Origin: Methylococcaceae bacterium TMED69
Lineage (GTDB): Bacteria > Pseudomonadota > Gammaproteobacteria > Ga0077536
DNA: 61,298 nucleotides
NCBI GenBank assembly: GCA_002170535.1
Contig: NHDW01000008.1
Span: 86,365 to 147,662, forward strand
Reading direction: 5' to 3'
In this document: in pieces, positions 28,722 to 39,015 of the stretch
Layout: every line of letters starts with the position of its first letter
Numbering within the stretch: position 1 is the stretch's first letter
Notes under the pieces: model-generated
The model's database searches: none
The model's input: only the letters and a program-made list of their open reading frames with translations
What the model was told of the DNA's origin: nothing
Position numbers and translations under genes: made by a program

Positions 28722-29510
28722 TTAAAGCTTGTTTTCTTCAAAAAATTCTTTCATATTCTTAGCTATGTTTCTGGCGTCAAAATATGGTTCAAAATTAGCG
28801 CCGACTAAATCAACTACTTTGGCATTCTGTAGATACCTTGCTGTGTTTTGATGACCAAGATACAAAACATCGTCTGGTGCGCACATTAGCATAACAGGGC
28901 ATCGTAAGTTATCTAGAAATTCTTGAAATGTATAGTCCCAAACACATTTATAAATCATGCCTCTCATCTTCCACGCTCTTAGCGCGCCAAAAAATTCGTC
29001 ATTCATGTTTTTCAAATCTTTATTACCACCTAAGTTATAAATATAATCCCAAGTGGCCTGCAGATAGTTTGCATTATGAGAAGGACCTATAGAGCCGCTG
29101 AATTCTTCTCGAAAGGGAATCGCTTCCTCTGGACTAAGCAACAATGCGCCTATCATGGTGCAGGATAAGACCTCGTTAGGATATTTGGCTGCAAGCTCTG
29201 CTGCCATTCCTGCACCAGTATGGTTGCCAAATGTATGATACTGATCGCAGCCTAGTGCCTTTATGAAATCGTGTATATAAGCTGTAAGTTCGCTAATCGA
29301 TTTTATTTCAGGGGGTTCGAAGGAGCCGCCGAATCCCGGAAGGTCAGGTGCAATGCAATGGAACTCATCACACGATGCAAGAATAGTTTTTTCATACATT
29401 TTTGCGCCGCTTACATTTTGATGCAAAAAGATGATAGGTGCTTTATGTTCTGGTCCACCTTGGTAGTAATGAATTACACCGTTTGGCGTATCAATGTATT
29501 TTTTTTGCAT
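28722..29510 (-). CDS. alpha/beta hydrolase
   Basis: IIFLHQNVSGAKMYE, APDLPGFGGS, FGNHTGAGMAAELA. Confidence 0.85.
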   Translation of the reverse strand: MQKKYIDTPNGVIHYYQGGPEHKAPIIFLHQNVSGAKMYEKTILASCDEFHCIAPDLPGFGGSFEPPEIKSISELTAYIHDFIKALGCDQYHTFGNHTGAGMAAELAAKYPNEVLSCTMIGALLLSPEEAIPFREEFSGSIGPSHNANYLQATWDYIYNLGGNKDLKNMNDEFFGALRAWKMRGMIYKCVWDYTFQEFLDNLRCPVMLMCAPDDVLYLGHQNTARYLQNAKVVDLVGANFEPYFDARNIAKNMKEFFEENKL

Positions 29511-29513
29511 AAC

Positions 29514-30578
29514 TTAATAATTAATCACATTGTCGGCAAAGTCATCCATCGCTGCTCGAAGTGTGTCTTTTGTGCCAGCGTGAATTGCAAGTTGGTTTAC
29601 GCCGGCTTTTTCCAATTCTATGATTCTATTTTTTATTTCATCTTTCGTTCCAGTTAGGGTTGTTTCTTCGATCATTTTTTCGGTAACCAGCTCTGCATGT
29701 TCTTTTTGAAAAGTGTGGACGTACTCTTTATAAAGATCTAGATGTCTGGTTTCAACGGACGCTTCAGGCGTTCTGTAGGCTTGTTTAAAATTCATAATAT
29801 CTTCTCTTACATCAGCCGGAAGGGCTTCAGGATTTTTGCTGGCGGATAAAGCGAAGATATTGCACTGTGATGTTACGTAGGCCCCGACAGCTTCCTGTAT
29901 GCTTTCGAGGGAATCATTTGGACCACAAACATGGGCTGCAGTAGATAGCATGACATAAATGTCATTCATGGTCCGCCCACTTTTTTCAGCTCCTTTCCGA
30001 ACATGTTGAAGCGCGTACTCAAGCAGGCTATCACCGACTGCGCCAAACAAAATAACTCCGTCTGCCACCTCTCCTGCCATTTCAAGGGCTTTGGGCCCGC
30101 TAGCTGCGACAAAAACATCAATTTTATCTTTTATATTAATCCAGCCGCTATCTGGATTAAGAAATTGAATCATCCTTCCTCTTTCTCCTTCCTGATATTG
30201 AACTCTTTCACCTTCGAATAAACCTTTACAAATTTTAATATGTTCTTTGACCTCATTTAACTTTGCAGCAGGCATGCCCATTGCCCGCCTAGCGGTGTTA
30301 CCAGTGCCAATTCCCATAATGATTCTGCCCGGTGCAATTACGTTAAGTGTCGCAAAACTATTCGCTGTAACTGGGGCAATCCGAGATTTGGGGTTAGTTA
30401 CATTGGTGCCTAGTTTGATTTTTTTTGTTTTATCCCCGCACAGTGCTAAACATTGATATGGATCGCCACAGATCATTTGTGAGTCATACAGCCATGCGTG
30501 GGTGAAGCCTTTCTTTTCAGCATACGCCACGTCATCGGCAATTTCAGTAAACGATAGAAACGAGAATCCGTAATCCAT
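29514..30578 (-). CDS. LLM class (luciferase-like) flavin/F420-dependent oxidoreductase
   Basis: KIKLGTNVTNPKSRIAPVTANSFATLNVIAPGRIIMGIGTGNTARRAMG. Confidence 0.87.
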   Translation of the reverse strand: MDYGFSFLSFTEIADDVAYAEKKGFTHAWLYDSQMICGDPYQCLALCGDKTKKIKLGTNVTNPKSRIAPVTANSFATLNVIAPGRIIMGIGTGNTARRAMGMPAAKLNEVKEHIKICKGLFEGERVQYQEGERGRMIQFLNPDSGWINIKDKIDVFVAASGPKALEMAGEVADGVILFGAVGDSLLEYALQHVRKGAEKSGRTMNDIYVMLSTAAHVCGPNDSLESIQEAVGAYVTSQCNIFALSASKNPEALPADVREDIMNFKQAYRTPEASVETRHLDLYKEYVHTFQKEHAELVTEKMIEETTLTGTKDEIKNRIIELEKAGVNQLAIHAGTKDTLRAAMDDFADNVINY

Positions 30579-30655
30579 AATATCTCCCCTAAATTTTTTG
30601 TACTCTATTTAACCCTAAAATAAATTAGACCATTCTACAAGAACAATTATGTGTT

Positions 30656-31291
30656 CTAAGAATCTTCGTTTAAGATAGAGGCGGTTTGTCCACTGTGCCC
30701 AAAACATGCGCCTGCCGTCATTTCAACTGCTATAAAACAGCTTTCTAAAATTGAATCATTTGAGCAGCCAGCATTTTTTGCGGCCGTAAGGGTTGAATCA
30801 ATCAAAGACCGATTCGCACCAAGGGTCATGAGGCCAGCATTGATCGAAAGCATAGCTAAATTTTGGTCGCTAGTTTGATCGCGGCAATTAAGCAAAAATA
30901 TTTCGCATGAATCGTATTTATTTCTGTGAATAGCGTTACTATCAACTTGGCTATAATTAGATTCCTTTTCAAGCCATTTACTTGTCGCCTTGAGAGTAGC
31001 GAATGTATTGAATGCAGCGGAGCTCGCGCCTAGCCATGTCGCCTCTGATATTTGCTTATCTGATGCAGCTGCTTTTTTGGCAAGTCTCACGTGATACTCA
31101 ATACAGTAGGCGCATTTGAGTGTGTGGGCGCAACATACAGCTATAAGCTCCTTTTCTTTGAGGGAAAGAGCGCCTGATTCAAAACAATTTAAAGCAAATT
31201 TGTTAAAAGCTTCATATTGGTGAGGCGCAAGTTCAGCAAACAAGGTTGTATTTTCAAGATTTTTATGTGAATAAAGCTCAGTTTTTGACAT
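30656..31291 (-). CDS. carboxymuconolactone decarboxylase/AhpD-like family protein
   Basis: KELIAVCCAHTLKCAYCIEYHVRLAKKAAAS. Confidence 0.87.
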   Translation of the reverse strand: MSKTELYSHKNLENTTLFAELAPHQYEAFNKFALNCFESGALSLKEKELIAVCCAHTLKCAYCIEYHVRLAKKAAASDKQISEATWLGASSAAFNTFATLKATSKWLEKESNYSQVDSNAIHRNKYDSCEIFLLNCRDQTSDQNLAMLSINAGLMTLGANRSLIDSTLTAAKNAGCSNDSILESCFIAVEMTAGACFGHSGQTASILNEDS

Positions 31292-31386
31292 AGAAACACC
31301 TTTTAGATTCAGATTCTGTTGATATAATGGTAGTCTAATTAAACAGTCTTAGTAAATACAAAAAACTAGTAACAAGGGGTATTGTC

Positions 31387-32772
31387 GTGACGAAAATTTC
31401 AACTATTCAGAAAAGAGATTTAGATTCAATATTTCATCCTATGGCTAATTTCTCAGAACTCAATGAAGCCGGCCCGTTAATGGTTGTTAGGGGCGAGGGT
31501 ATTTATCTTTATGATGAGCATGATAATCAATATATCGATGGTTTAGCGGGTTTATGGTGCACATCCTTAGGCTATGCTAATGAGGAAATTGCTGAGACCG
31601 CATACGAACAAATGAAGAAGCTTTCCTACCAGCATTTGTTTAAAGATAAAAGTTCGGTAATTTCAATGGAGCTTGCAGAAAAGTTAAAGGAAATGGTGCC
31701 GGGAAACTTCTCTAAAGTATTTTTTGGGTTATCGGGGTCTGATGCTAACGACACCCAAATAAAGTTAGTGCGCTATTATAATAACGTCATTGGAAGACCA
31801 GAAAAGAAGAAAATAATCGGACGAAAGAAAGGCTATCACGGCATTGCATCGTACGCTGCAAGCGCGACCGGTAATGAGATGTATCATAAAGGTTTTGATC
31901 TACCAATAGAGGGTTTCTATCATGTTGATTGTCCCCATTATTATTGGAATGCAGAAGAGGGCGAATCGGAAGAGGGTTACTGTGATCGGTTGGCGACTAA
32001 CCTCGAAAATTTTATTATTAAACAAGACCCAAAGACAGTTGCGGCCTTCATTGCTGAGCCTATTATGGGTGCGGGAGGGGTAATCGTTCCTCCAGACATG
32101 TATTTTAAAAAAATCCATCCTGTATTAAAAAAATATGACATCTTGTTTATTGCCGATGAAGTTGTGACAGGTTTCGGTAGGACGGGAAATCCGTTCGGTT
32201 GTGAGACCTTCGATTTTACTCCTGATACTGTGACCTTGGCTAAATCGTTAACCTCCGCGTATCAGCCATTGAGCGCAGTTATGATTCCGGATTTTATTTA
32301 TCAAGCAATTCTTTCAGCCAGTAAGGAAATGGGTATATTTGGTCATGGTTTTACGTACAGCGGTCACCCAGTCGCGGCAGCGGTTGGACTTAAAGTTTTG
32401 GAAATTTATGAGAGGGATAAGATCTTTGAAAAGGCTTCAAAGTTAGGAGTTAACTTCCAAGAAAAGCTAAAGAGTCTGGCATCTCACCCACTTGTTGGAG
32501 AGGTAAGAGGAAAAGGGTTGATAGGGGCTTGTGAACTGGTTAGAGATAAAAAACAAAAAACGCCATTTCCAGCTGATAAAGCTGTTGGTGCATACTGTTT
32601 AGAGAGAATGAAAAAAAATGGCCTACTTGCCCGAGCCATTGGTGATGCAATGTGCTTATGTCCTCCGCTCATATCGTCTGAAGACGAAATAGGCGAAATT
32701 TTTGTAAGATATACGAAATCCTTGGATGAGACTTTAGATTGGGCGCAAAGACAGGGTCTCTTGGCCGCATAA
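31387..32772 (+). CDS. class III (PLP-dependent) aminotransferase
   Basis: FIADEVVTGFGRTGNPFGCE, LAKSLTSAYQPLSAVMI, GHGFTYSGHP. Confidence 0.92.
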   Translation: MTKISTIQKRDLDSIFHPMANFSELNEAGPLMVVRGEGIYLYDEHDNQYIDGLAGLWCTSLGYANEEIAETAYEQMKKLSYQHLFKDKSSVISMELAEKLKEMVPGNFSKVFFGLSGSDANDTQIKLVRYYNNVIGRPEKKKIIGRKKGYHGIASYAASATGNEMYHKGFDLPIEGFYHVDCPHYYWNAEEGESEEGYCDRLATNLENFIIKQDPKTVAAFIAEPIMGAGGVIVPPDMYFKKIHPVLKKYDILFIADEVVTGFGRTGNPFGCETFDFTPDTVTLAKSLTSAYQPLSAVMIPDFIYQAILSASKEMGIFGHGFTYSGHPVAAAVGLKVLEIYERDKIFEKASKLGVNFQEKLKSLASHPLVGEVRGKGLIGACELVRDKKQKTPFPADKAVGAYCLERMKKNGLLARAIGDAMCLCPPLISSEDEIGEIFVRYTKSLDETLDWAQRQGLLAA

Positions 32773-32853
32773 CTTTTGGATTAAACTTATTTTCACAAAT
32801 GTCGATTACTTAACTGTGTTAACGCGGGTAAATGTATCGATTGGGTCAAACTG

Positions 32854-33408
32854 GTGAGCATAATTAATTCAGAGTTCGACCCATCGAACAGTTTAGGTTG
32901 GTTGGCTCCAAATTCTATTATCTTTTTGAGACATGGGCATTCTACAGAGCGGATTTCTGACTTCACAAGACCTCTTTCAAATTTAGGCAGGGAAGAGTGC
33001 CAGAAAACTGCAATTATTCTCTCAACGGTCAAGCCACCAATATTAACGTTGTGCTCTGCCGCAAAACGATGCGTTGAAACGGTTAACTTAATTGAGCAGT
33101 TTTCGGGCCATAGATTGACCGACAACTGTAAATATGTCAGCGAATTATATCTCGCTCCATTTCACAATATTAAAAGTATACTTCAGGCAGAGAGAAAGGA
33201 AAAAAATAAGACCTTGATCGTAGGTCACAATCCAGGCCTGTCAGATATTCTCAATGAGCTCAAATTCAAACAAGCATCAAATACTAACATGGAAATATTA
33301 GCCACCTGTGGAATATTTATTTGTGACCTCAAAAAAGACACTAGTGGCTTACGAGCTTTTGATCTTGTATTGAGATACCAGTATTCCCCAATAATTTCTG
33401 AACGCTGA
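32854..33408 (+). CDS. histidine phosphatase family protein (SixA-like)
   Basis: IIFLRHGHSTE, LIVGHNPGLSD. Confidence 0.82.
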   Translation: MSIINSEFDPSNSLGWLAPNSIIFLRHGHSTERISDFTRPLSNLGREECQKTAIILSTVKPPILTLCSAAKRCVETVNLIEQFSGHRLTDNCKYVSELYLAPFHNIKSILQAERKEKNKTLIVGHNPGLSDILNELKFKQASNTNMEILATCGIFICDLKKDTSGLRAFDLVLRYQYSPIISER

Positions 33409-33410
33409 CT

Positions 33411-34019
33411 TTAAGCTATACCTTGATTAGCATTTTCGGATTTCAAATGTTTTGTGCTAGCGAATTCTATTACTTCAAATGGATAGCTCGGTTCAAAAAT
33501 AGTAATCGAGGTGTTGGGCACTATCTCGTATTTTGAACTAATTGATTTATCTACAAATAATTTTCTTTTCAGAAAATCCTTTATAACCAGACCGTGAGTT
33601 ACTATTATCAGATCCCCCCGCAGGGAGTTGCTAACTTTGATAATCTCGTCCCAAGCAAAATCAATCCGTGTTTCAAATTGCGTTAGATTCTCGCCACCCG
33701 GAGGAGAGAAACTATCTTTGAATACTTCACTGTTATTTATGTCCTTATAAAACTTTCCCTTCAATTCACCAAAATCTCGCTCGCGCAAAGTTTTAGACCA
33801 TGAGCAAGGAATATTTTTTTTTCTGACAAATTTTTCTATGGTTTGCCTTGCTCGCATGAAATCGCTGGATAATATTTTTGAGATATTTCGCTTACCTAAT
33901 ACATCTTGAAGAGAATTAGCCTGATTTCGTCCCACAGCGTTCAAAGGTGTGTTTGCGTTTTGCACAAATCCCTTTAAATTACCATCAGTCTCACCATGTC
34001 GAATGAGCAGGATTTTCAT
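33411..34019 (-). CDS. histidine phosphatase family protein
   Basis: ILLIRHGETDGN, RERDFGELKGK, LIIVTHGLVI. Confidence 0.9.
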   Translation of the reverse strand: MKILLIRHGETDGNLKGFVQNANTPLNAVGRNQANSLQDVLGKRNISKILSSDFMRARQTIEKFVRKKNIPCSWSKTLRERDFGELKGKFYKDINNSEVFKDSFSPPGGENLTQFETRIDFAWDEIIKVSNSLRGDLIIVTHGLVIKDFLKRKLFVDKSISSKYEIVPNTSITIFEPSYPFEVIEFASTKHLKSENANQGIA

Positions 34020-34028
34020 ATCATAAGC

Positions 34029-35111
34029 TCAATAAACTATAACGCCTCTAGTATTTTTTCCTGACTCCAGATCTTCGAAAGCCTCTGGGGCTTCATCAAT
34101 TGAGTAAGTTCTCGTGATTAACCGGTCTAAGTCCAACTTTCCTTGTTTGTAGAGGTCTAGATACATAGGAAAATCTACTTTGAAGTTTGCATTCCCATAC
34201 AAGCTCCCTTTAATTGTCTTACCAGTGAATGGCATTATCATTGCGTTTATAGTAAAACTGTCGTCAGCCCTCCCAACTCCTACTAAAATAGTGGACCCGT
34301 TAATTCTGGTTGATTTGAAACATGCTTCGACTAATTTCCCGCTTCCTACTACCTCAAAGGCATAATCGACTCCGATGCCGTTAGTTAGAGCCTTAATTTC
34401 TTTGTGAGCAGGATTGGCTGGATTAACGGTATGAGTTGCTCCAAAGGTTTTTGCTATTTCCATTTTTTCTTCAGATAAATCTACTGCAATTACTTGTGCA
34501 GCGCCAGCGATTTTGGCTCCTTGAATTACATTAAGCCCAACACCCCCACAACCGAACACTGCGACTGTACTTCCTGGCTCGACGGCTGCGGTTTTTATAG
34601 CAGCTCCAACACCGGTCGTGACACCACAACCTACTAAAGCGGCAGCTTTGAAATCAATTTCTTTATCAACGGAAACCACGCAAGCTTCTGGAACGACGCA
34701 ATATTCCGCCATATTTCCTAAAAAGGACATAACGGCTATTTCTTTGCCATTCAAGCTTACTCGGCTCGTGCCATCTAAAAGCCCCCCATGAGGTTTGTTT
34801 TCCTTGCAGTGATAGGGCTCAGATCTGAGGCAACTATAGCATTCCCCGCAGTTAGGTATGAAAGACAAGACAACATGATCTCCTGGCTTCACTTGGGTCA
34901 CCAATTCCCCGGTTTTTTCAACGACGCCTGCGCCCTCATGTCCTAAAACGGACGGGAGTTTCCAGCTAATGGTCCCATTGATGATTGATAAATCCGAATG
35001 GCAGATACCCGTTGCTTTCATTTTTACTAAAACTTCGCCAGCTTTTGGCTCAGCAAGGTCTACGTTCTCAACACTAAATTTATTGATTTCATGAGCGACA
35101 ACGGCTTTCAT
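34029..35111 (-). CDS. zinc-dependent alcohol dehydrogenase
   Basis: GICHSDLSII, GHEGAGVVE, NCGECYSCLRSEPYHC, VFGCGGVGLNV. Confidence 0.92.
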   Translation of the reverse strand: MKAVVAHEINKFSVENVDLAEPKAGEVLVKMKATGICHSDLSIINGTISWKLPSVLGHEGAGVVEKTGELVTQVKPGDHVVLSFIPNCGECYSCLRSEPYHCKENKPHGGLLDGTSRVSLNGKEIAVMSFLGNMAEYCVVPEACVVSVDKEIDFKAAALVGCGVTTGVGAAIKTAAVEPGSTVAVFGCGGVGLNVIQGAKIAGAAQVIAVDLSEEKMEIAKTFGATHTVNPANPAHKEIKALTNGIGVDYAFEVVGSGKLVEACFKSTRINGSTILVGVGRADDSFTINAMIMPFTGKTIKGSLYGNANFKVDFPMYLDLYKQGKLDLDRLITRTYSIDEAPEAFEDLESGKNTRGVIVY

Positions 35112-35255
35112 AATTTATACCTCAAAGCTATATCAAATAAGCGAATGTTAGGAATGATAAACTAAACTCCCCAAACACAACAGTATTAGATAACCGGATT
35201 CTAATCAACAGGCTGCTGACCAAATCAATTTTTTATAGAACTTTGCAAATAAGGC

Positions 35256-35270
35256 GCCCCCAGATAGTGC
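35256..35270. promoter_or_regulatory. candidate weaker NtrC-like binding site
   Basis: GCCC-CCAGATA-GTGC, one mismatch to GCAC-N7-GTGC; centre 30 bp upstream of the stronger site. Confidence 0.45.
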
Positions 35271-35285
35271 AAGAGAAAGAAAATC

Positions 35286-35300
35286 GCACTGATCTAGTGC
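35286..35300. promoter_or_regulatory. candidate NtrC binding site
   Basis: GCAC-TGATCTA-GTGC inside 7-bp inverted repeat TCGCACT-GATCT-AGTGCGA. Confidence 0.7.
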
Positions 35301-35362
35301 GAGTTAAAAGGATTGAAATGATTTTTCTTTGATAATATTAGTGTAATCCAATCTAATCAGTT

Positions 35363-35378
35363 GGGCATGATTTTTGCG
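35363..35378 (+). promoter_or_regulatory. candidate sigma-54 (-24/-12) promoter
   Basis: GGGCATGATTTTTGCG: GG and GC elements separated by 10 nt, 38 bp upstream of the ATG. Confidence 0.72.
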
Positions 35379-35415
35379 ACCAAACTTAAACTAATTCACA
35401 GGAGGATTACGGAAC

Positions 35416-36426
35416 ATGAAATCAAAACTAGAATATATTTGGCTCGACGGATTCGAACCTACCCAATCTCTTCGCAGCAAAACCCAAGTTTTAAGCAACT
35501 TTAGTGGTGAATTAAAGGACTGCCCAATGTGGTCTTTTGATGGAAGTTCGACCCAACAAGCTACGGGTGATTCCTCAGATTGTCTGCTCAAACCTGTTGC
35601 TATCATTCCCGACGAGGGTAGAGATGATGCTTTTCTTGTAATGACTGAAGTACTCAACGCCGATGGCTCGCCTCACGCCACAAATGGTAGGGCAACAATT
35701 GATGACGATGATGACGATTTCTGGTTCGGCTTTGAACAAGAATACTATTTGTGGGATACCAAGACAAACCTTCCTCCAGGCTTTCCTGCTGGGGGATATC
35801 CAGCCCCTCAAGGTCCATATTATTGTTCTGTTGGTGCTCAAAACGCCCACGGTCGAAATTGTGTTGAGGACCACCTAGATTTATGTTTGGCCTCTGGACT
35901 AAACGTCGAAGGAATTAACGCTGAAGTTGGAGCCGGTCAATGGGAATTTCAGGTATTTGCGAAAGGGGCGAAAAAAGCTGGCGATGAAACCTGGCTCGCA
36001 AGATATATATTGGAGCGTACTGGCGAAGACTATGGATATGCTATTAATTACCATCCTAAGCCCTTTGGTGAACTTGATTGGAATGGCTCAGGAATGCATG
36101 CAAACTTCTCAAACGGACCTATGAGGGAATCAGGTAAAGAAGAAACATTTACCAAAATTTGCGAAGAATTTGGTAAGAATATCGAAAGGCACATTAGCGT
36201 TTATGGAGCAGATAATCACAAAAGGCTGACTGGTCTTCATGAGACTCAATCAATTGATAAATTTAGCTACGGGGTCTCCGACAGAGGTGCCTCTATTAGA
36301 ATCCCAGTGGGTACTGTTACCGATGGCTGGAAGGGTCGACTAGAGGACAGAAGGACAGCTTCCAACGCTGACCCTTATAAAGTCGCTGCTGCTATTATAA
36401 AAACCACAAAAGAAGCGTTAAAATAG
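35416..36426 (+). CDS. glnII: type II (eukaryotic-type) glutamine synthetase
   Basis: LEYIWLDG, WSFDGSSTQQA, FGFEQEYYLWD, EVGAGQWEFQ, MHANFSN. Confidence 0.92.
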   Translation: MKSKLEYIWLDGFEPTQSLRSKTQVLSNFSGELKDCPMWSFDGSSTQQATGDSSDCLLKPVAIIPDEGRDDAFLVMTEVLNADGSPHATNGRATIDDDDDDFWFGFEQEYYLWDTKTNLPPGFPAGGYPAPQGPYYCSVGAQNAHGRNCVEDHLDLCLASGLNVEGINAEVGAGQWEFQVFAKGAKKAGDETWLARYILERTGEDYGYAINYHPKPFGELDWNGSGMHANFSNGPMRESGKEETFTKICEEFGKNIERHISVYGADNHKRLTGLHETQSIDKFSYGVSDRGASIRIPVGTVTDGWKGRLEDRRTASNADPYKVAAAIIKTTKEALK

Positions 36427-36451
36427 TTATCCTCCTGAAATAATGCTTCTG

Positions 36452-36478
36452 GGGGCCGAGGTCACACTCGGCCCCTTT
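36452..36478 (+). terminator. Rho-independent terminator
   Basis: 9-bp stem GGGGCCGAG-gtcaca-CTCGGCCCC then TTT. Confidence 0.82.
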
Positions 36479-36567
36479 CCCACCTTTTGAAGATTACTCG
36501 ATTATTGTTGATTAACAAATTATGATTCTTGGGTATAATGATGGGCACAAGAACATCGTAAAACTTT

Positions 36568-38256
36568 TTGCCTATGACGCCTAAAAACAACAAATTTGGA
36601 GTAATGCCTAGTATTAAATATACTAGCTTTGATCCAATAGATATCAATCGTACTTGGCCAGAAAATATAATTACCCAAGCTCCAAAATGGTGCAGTGTTG
36701 ATTTACGAGATGGTAACCAGGCACTGATCGAACCTATGGATGGTGAGCGAAAATTGATTATGTTTGATAAACTCATAGAGATAGGTTTTACGGAAATCGA
36801 AGTCGGCTTCCCTTCAGCCTCACAAACAGACTTTGAGTTTGTAAGAAAAATCATAGATGAAAACCTAATCCCTGAAAATGTCACCATTCAAGTGCTTACT
36901 CAGGCGAGGCAAGAATTAATAGAGCGAACTTATGAAAGTATTGATGGAGCCAAAAATGCAATTGTTCATCTTTATAATTCAACGTCAACTTTGCAAAGAA
37001 AAGTTGTATTCGGACTAGATGAAGCTGGCATTATCGATATTGCGGTTAAAGGGGCAGAACTTTGTAAAAATCTTGAACGCAAATTGAGCCGCACACAGGT
37101 TCGTTATGAGTACTCCCCTGAAAGCTTTACCGGCACTGAATTAACTTTTGCCAAGGAAATATGCGAGGCTGTTATGGAGGTGATAGAGCCTTCTGAACAT
37201 AATCCGTTAATTTTGAACCTTCCGGCTACGGTGGAAATGAGTACCGCAAATATTTATGGGGATATGATCGAATGGTTTCATAAAGAAATAAATAATAGAG
37301 AGGCCATAGTCCTTTCGTTACATCCCCATAATGATAGGGGAACTGCTGTCGCTGCTGCAGAATTTGGAATAATGGCTGGTGCAGATAGAGTTGAAGGAAC
37401 TCTCTTTGGAAATGGGGAGAGGACAGGAAACGTAGATATTGTCACTTTAGCATTGAATCTTTTTAGTCAAGGTATTGACCCTGAATTAGATTTTTCTGAT
37501 ATAAATTCAGCGCGTAGGGTTGCTGAGCATTGTAATCAATTACCAATTCATCCGAGGCATCCGTACGTTGGTGATCTTGTTTACACCGCATTCTCAGGTT
37601 CTCATCAGGATGCGATTAAAAAGGGTTTGGAGGCCTTGAATCTTTCATCCGACCGAGTTTGGGAAGTTCCATATTTGCCTATTGATCCTAAAGATGTCGG
37701 CCGTACCTATGAAGATGTAATTAGAGTAAACTCTCAGTCCGGGAAGGGAGGGGTCGCTTATTTGCTGAAGACCGATCAAGGGCTTGATTTGCCTCGGAGA
37801 CTTCAAATCGAATTTACCCGTGTTATCCAAAAAATTACTGATTCCTCGGGTAAAGAGATTACTGGCCAGGAGATCTGGAAGGTTTTCCGGGAGCATTACT
37901 TAACTAGGGAAAGTCCTTTTAAATTGGTATCTTTTTCTACTAATGCGAATATAGATGGTGAAGATAGAACGAATCTTACCGCTGAGATAGAGAAAGCAGG
38001 TAAGTTGGTGCAAATTAATGGGCATGGCGGCGGAAGTATTGAGGCTTTCATTTCCGCGATCAATAGCGGTTTTGGCCTGTCTATCTCTGTATTAGACTAC
38101 CATGAGCATGCAATTGGTTCTGGTGAAGGGGCTAAGGCTGTCTGTTATATGGAGATGAAAATTGGTGGGAATGAGCTTTGGGGAGTGGGTACTCATACTG
38201 ATATAGTAACGGCGTCCTTGCGAGCTATTATTTCGGGTTTAAATGCCTTTAGTTGA
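36568..38256 (+). CDS. leuA: 2-isopropylmalate synthase (start could be 36574 or 36604)
   Basis: INRTWPENIITQAPKWCSVDLRDGNQALIEPM, SLHPHNDRGTAVAAAEFG, GNGERTGNVD. Confidence 0.95.
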   Translation: MPMTPKNNKFGVMPSIKYTSFDPIDINRTWPENIITQAPKWCSVDLRDGNQALIEPMDGERKLIMFDKLIEIGFTEIEVGFPSASQTDFEFVRKIIDENLIPENVTIQVLTQARQELIERTYESIDGAKNAIVHLYNSTSTLQRKVVFGLDEAGIIDIAVKGAELCKNLERKLSRTQVRYEYSPESFTGTELTFAKEICEAVMEVIEPSEHNPLILNLPATVEMSTANIYGDMIEWFHKEINNREAIVLSLHPHNDRGTAVAAAEFGIMAGADRVEGTLFGNGERTGNVDIVTLALNLFSQGIDPELDFSDINSARRVAEHCNQLPIHPRHPYVGDLVYTAFSGSHQDAIKKGLEALNLSSDRVWEVPYLPIDPKDVGRTYEDVIRVNSQSGKGGVAYLLKTDQGLDLPRRLQIEFTRVIQKITDSSGKEITGQEIWKVFREHYLTRESPFKLVSFSTNANIDGEDRTNLTAEIEKAGKLVQINGHGGGSIEAFISAINSGFGLSISVLDYHEHAIGSGEGAKAVCYMEMKIGGNELWGVGTHTDIVTASLRAIISGLNAFS

Positions 38257-39003
38257 GTTAAGAATCCTTAGAAAGGTGCTTGAAATAGAATAGGGTAGAA
38301 GGCTTATAGCTTTTAGAATTAGACTTAACTTTTTAGGAAAATGTATTTCAAATTTTCCTGAATTTAATCCTCTGCCTATTAAAATTGCCGCTTCCTTAGG
38401 AGTCATCAGACCTGGCATTGCGAATGAGTTTTTATCTGTGAGCCTAGTGCTTACAAAACCGGGATTTATCAGTTTAATATCAACTTTATTGATTAAATCA
38501 ATTCTTAAAGTTTCAGCGAGATTTATCAGTGCGGCCTTTGTTGATGCGTATGGCTGGGAGTTGGGCAGACCAATATATCCGCTGAGACTGGCGCAGATTG
38601 CGATTTGCCCGAAACCTTGTCGTTTAATGATTGAAAGTACGCAATTGACGGTATTAAAAGCCCCTGTCAAATTTACTTCAATTATTTTAGCCGTTAACGA
38701 TGGGTCCATTTGGTCTGTTTCCATTGGTTCATAAATTCCCGCCATGAAAATAACTCGGTCAATTCTTTTGTATTTTTCGTTTATTTCTTCAGCAGCTTGA
38801 CTTAATTGTTGGTAAGAGGATACATCGGCTTTGATGTAATGGATTTGTTTACCGGTTAGCTTTGATATTTCGTTTGCTTTTTGTTCCAAAGAATTAAGGC
38901 TGCTCGAGGAGATACAAACGCTTTCCCCATTTTTCGTCAGTTCTAGGGCTAAAGCTGCCCCTATTCCAGAGCTCCCGCCAATTATCCAACTAATTTTATT
39001 CAT
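38239..39003 (-). CDS. SDR family oxidoreductase
   Basis: IIGGSSGIGAALALEL, PYASTKAALINLAE. Confidence 0.9.
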   Translation of the reverse strand: MNKISWIIGGSSGIGAALALELTKNGESVCISSSSLNSLEQKANEISKLTGKQIHYIKADVSSYQQLSQAAEEINEKYKRIDRVIFMAGIYEPMETDQMDPSLTAKIIEVNLTGAFNTVNCVLSIIKRQGFGQIAICASLSGYIGLPNSQPYASTKAALINLAETLRIDLINKVDIKLINPGFVSTRLTDKNSFAMPGLMTPKEAAILIGRGLNSGKFEIHFPKKLSLILKAISLLPYSISSTFLRILNSTKGI

Positions 39004-39015
39004 AGTATTATTGAT

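Noticed and set aside
30656-31291. AhpD-like protein as a third selenoprotein
   Set aside because: Its redox motif is encoded as Cys (KCAYCIEYH), with no in-frame UGA.
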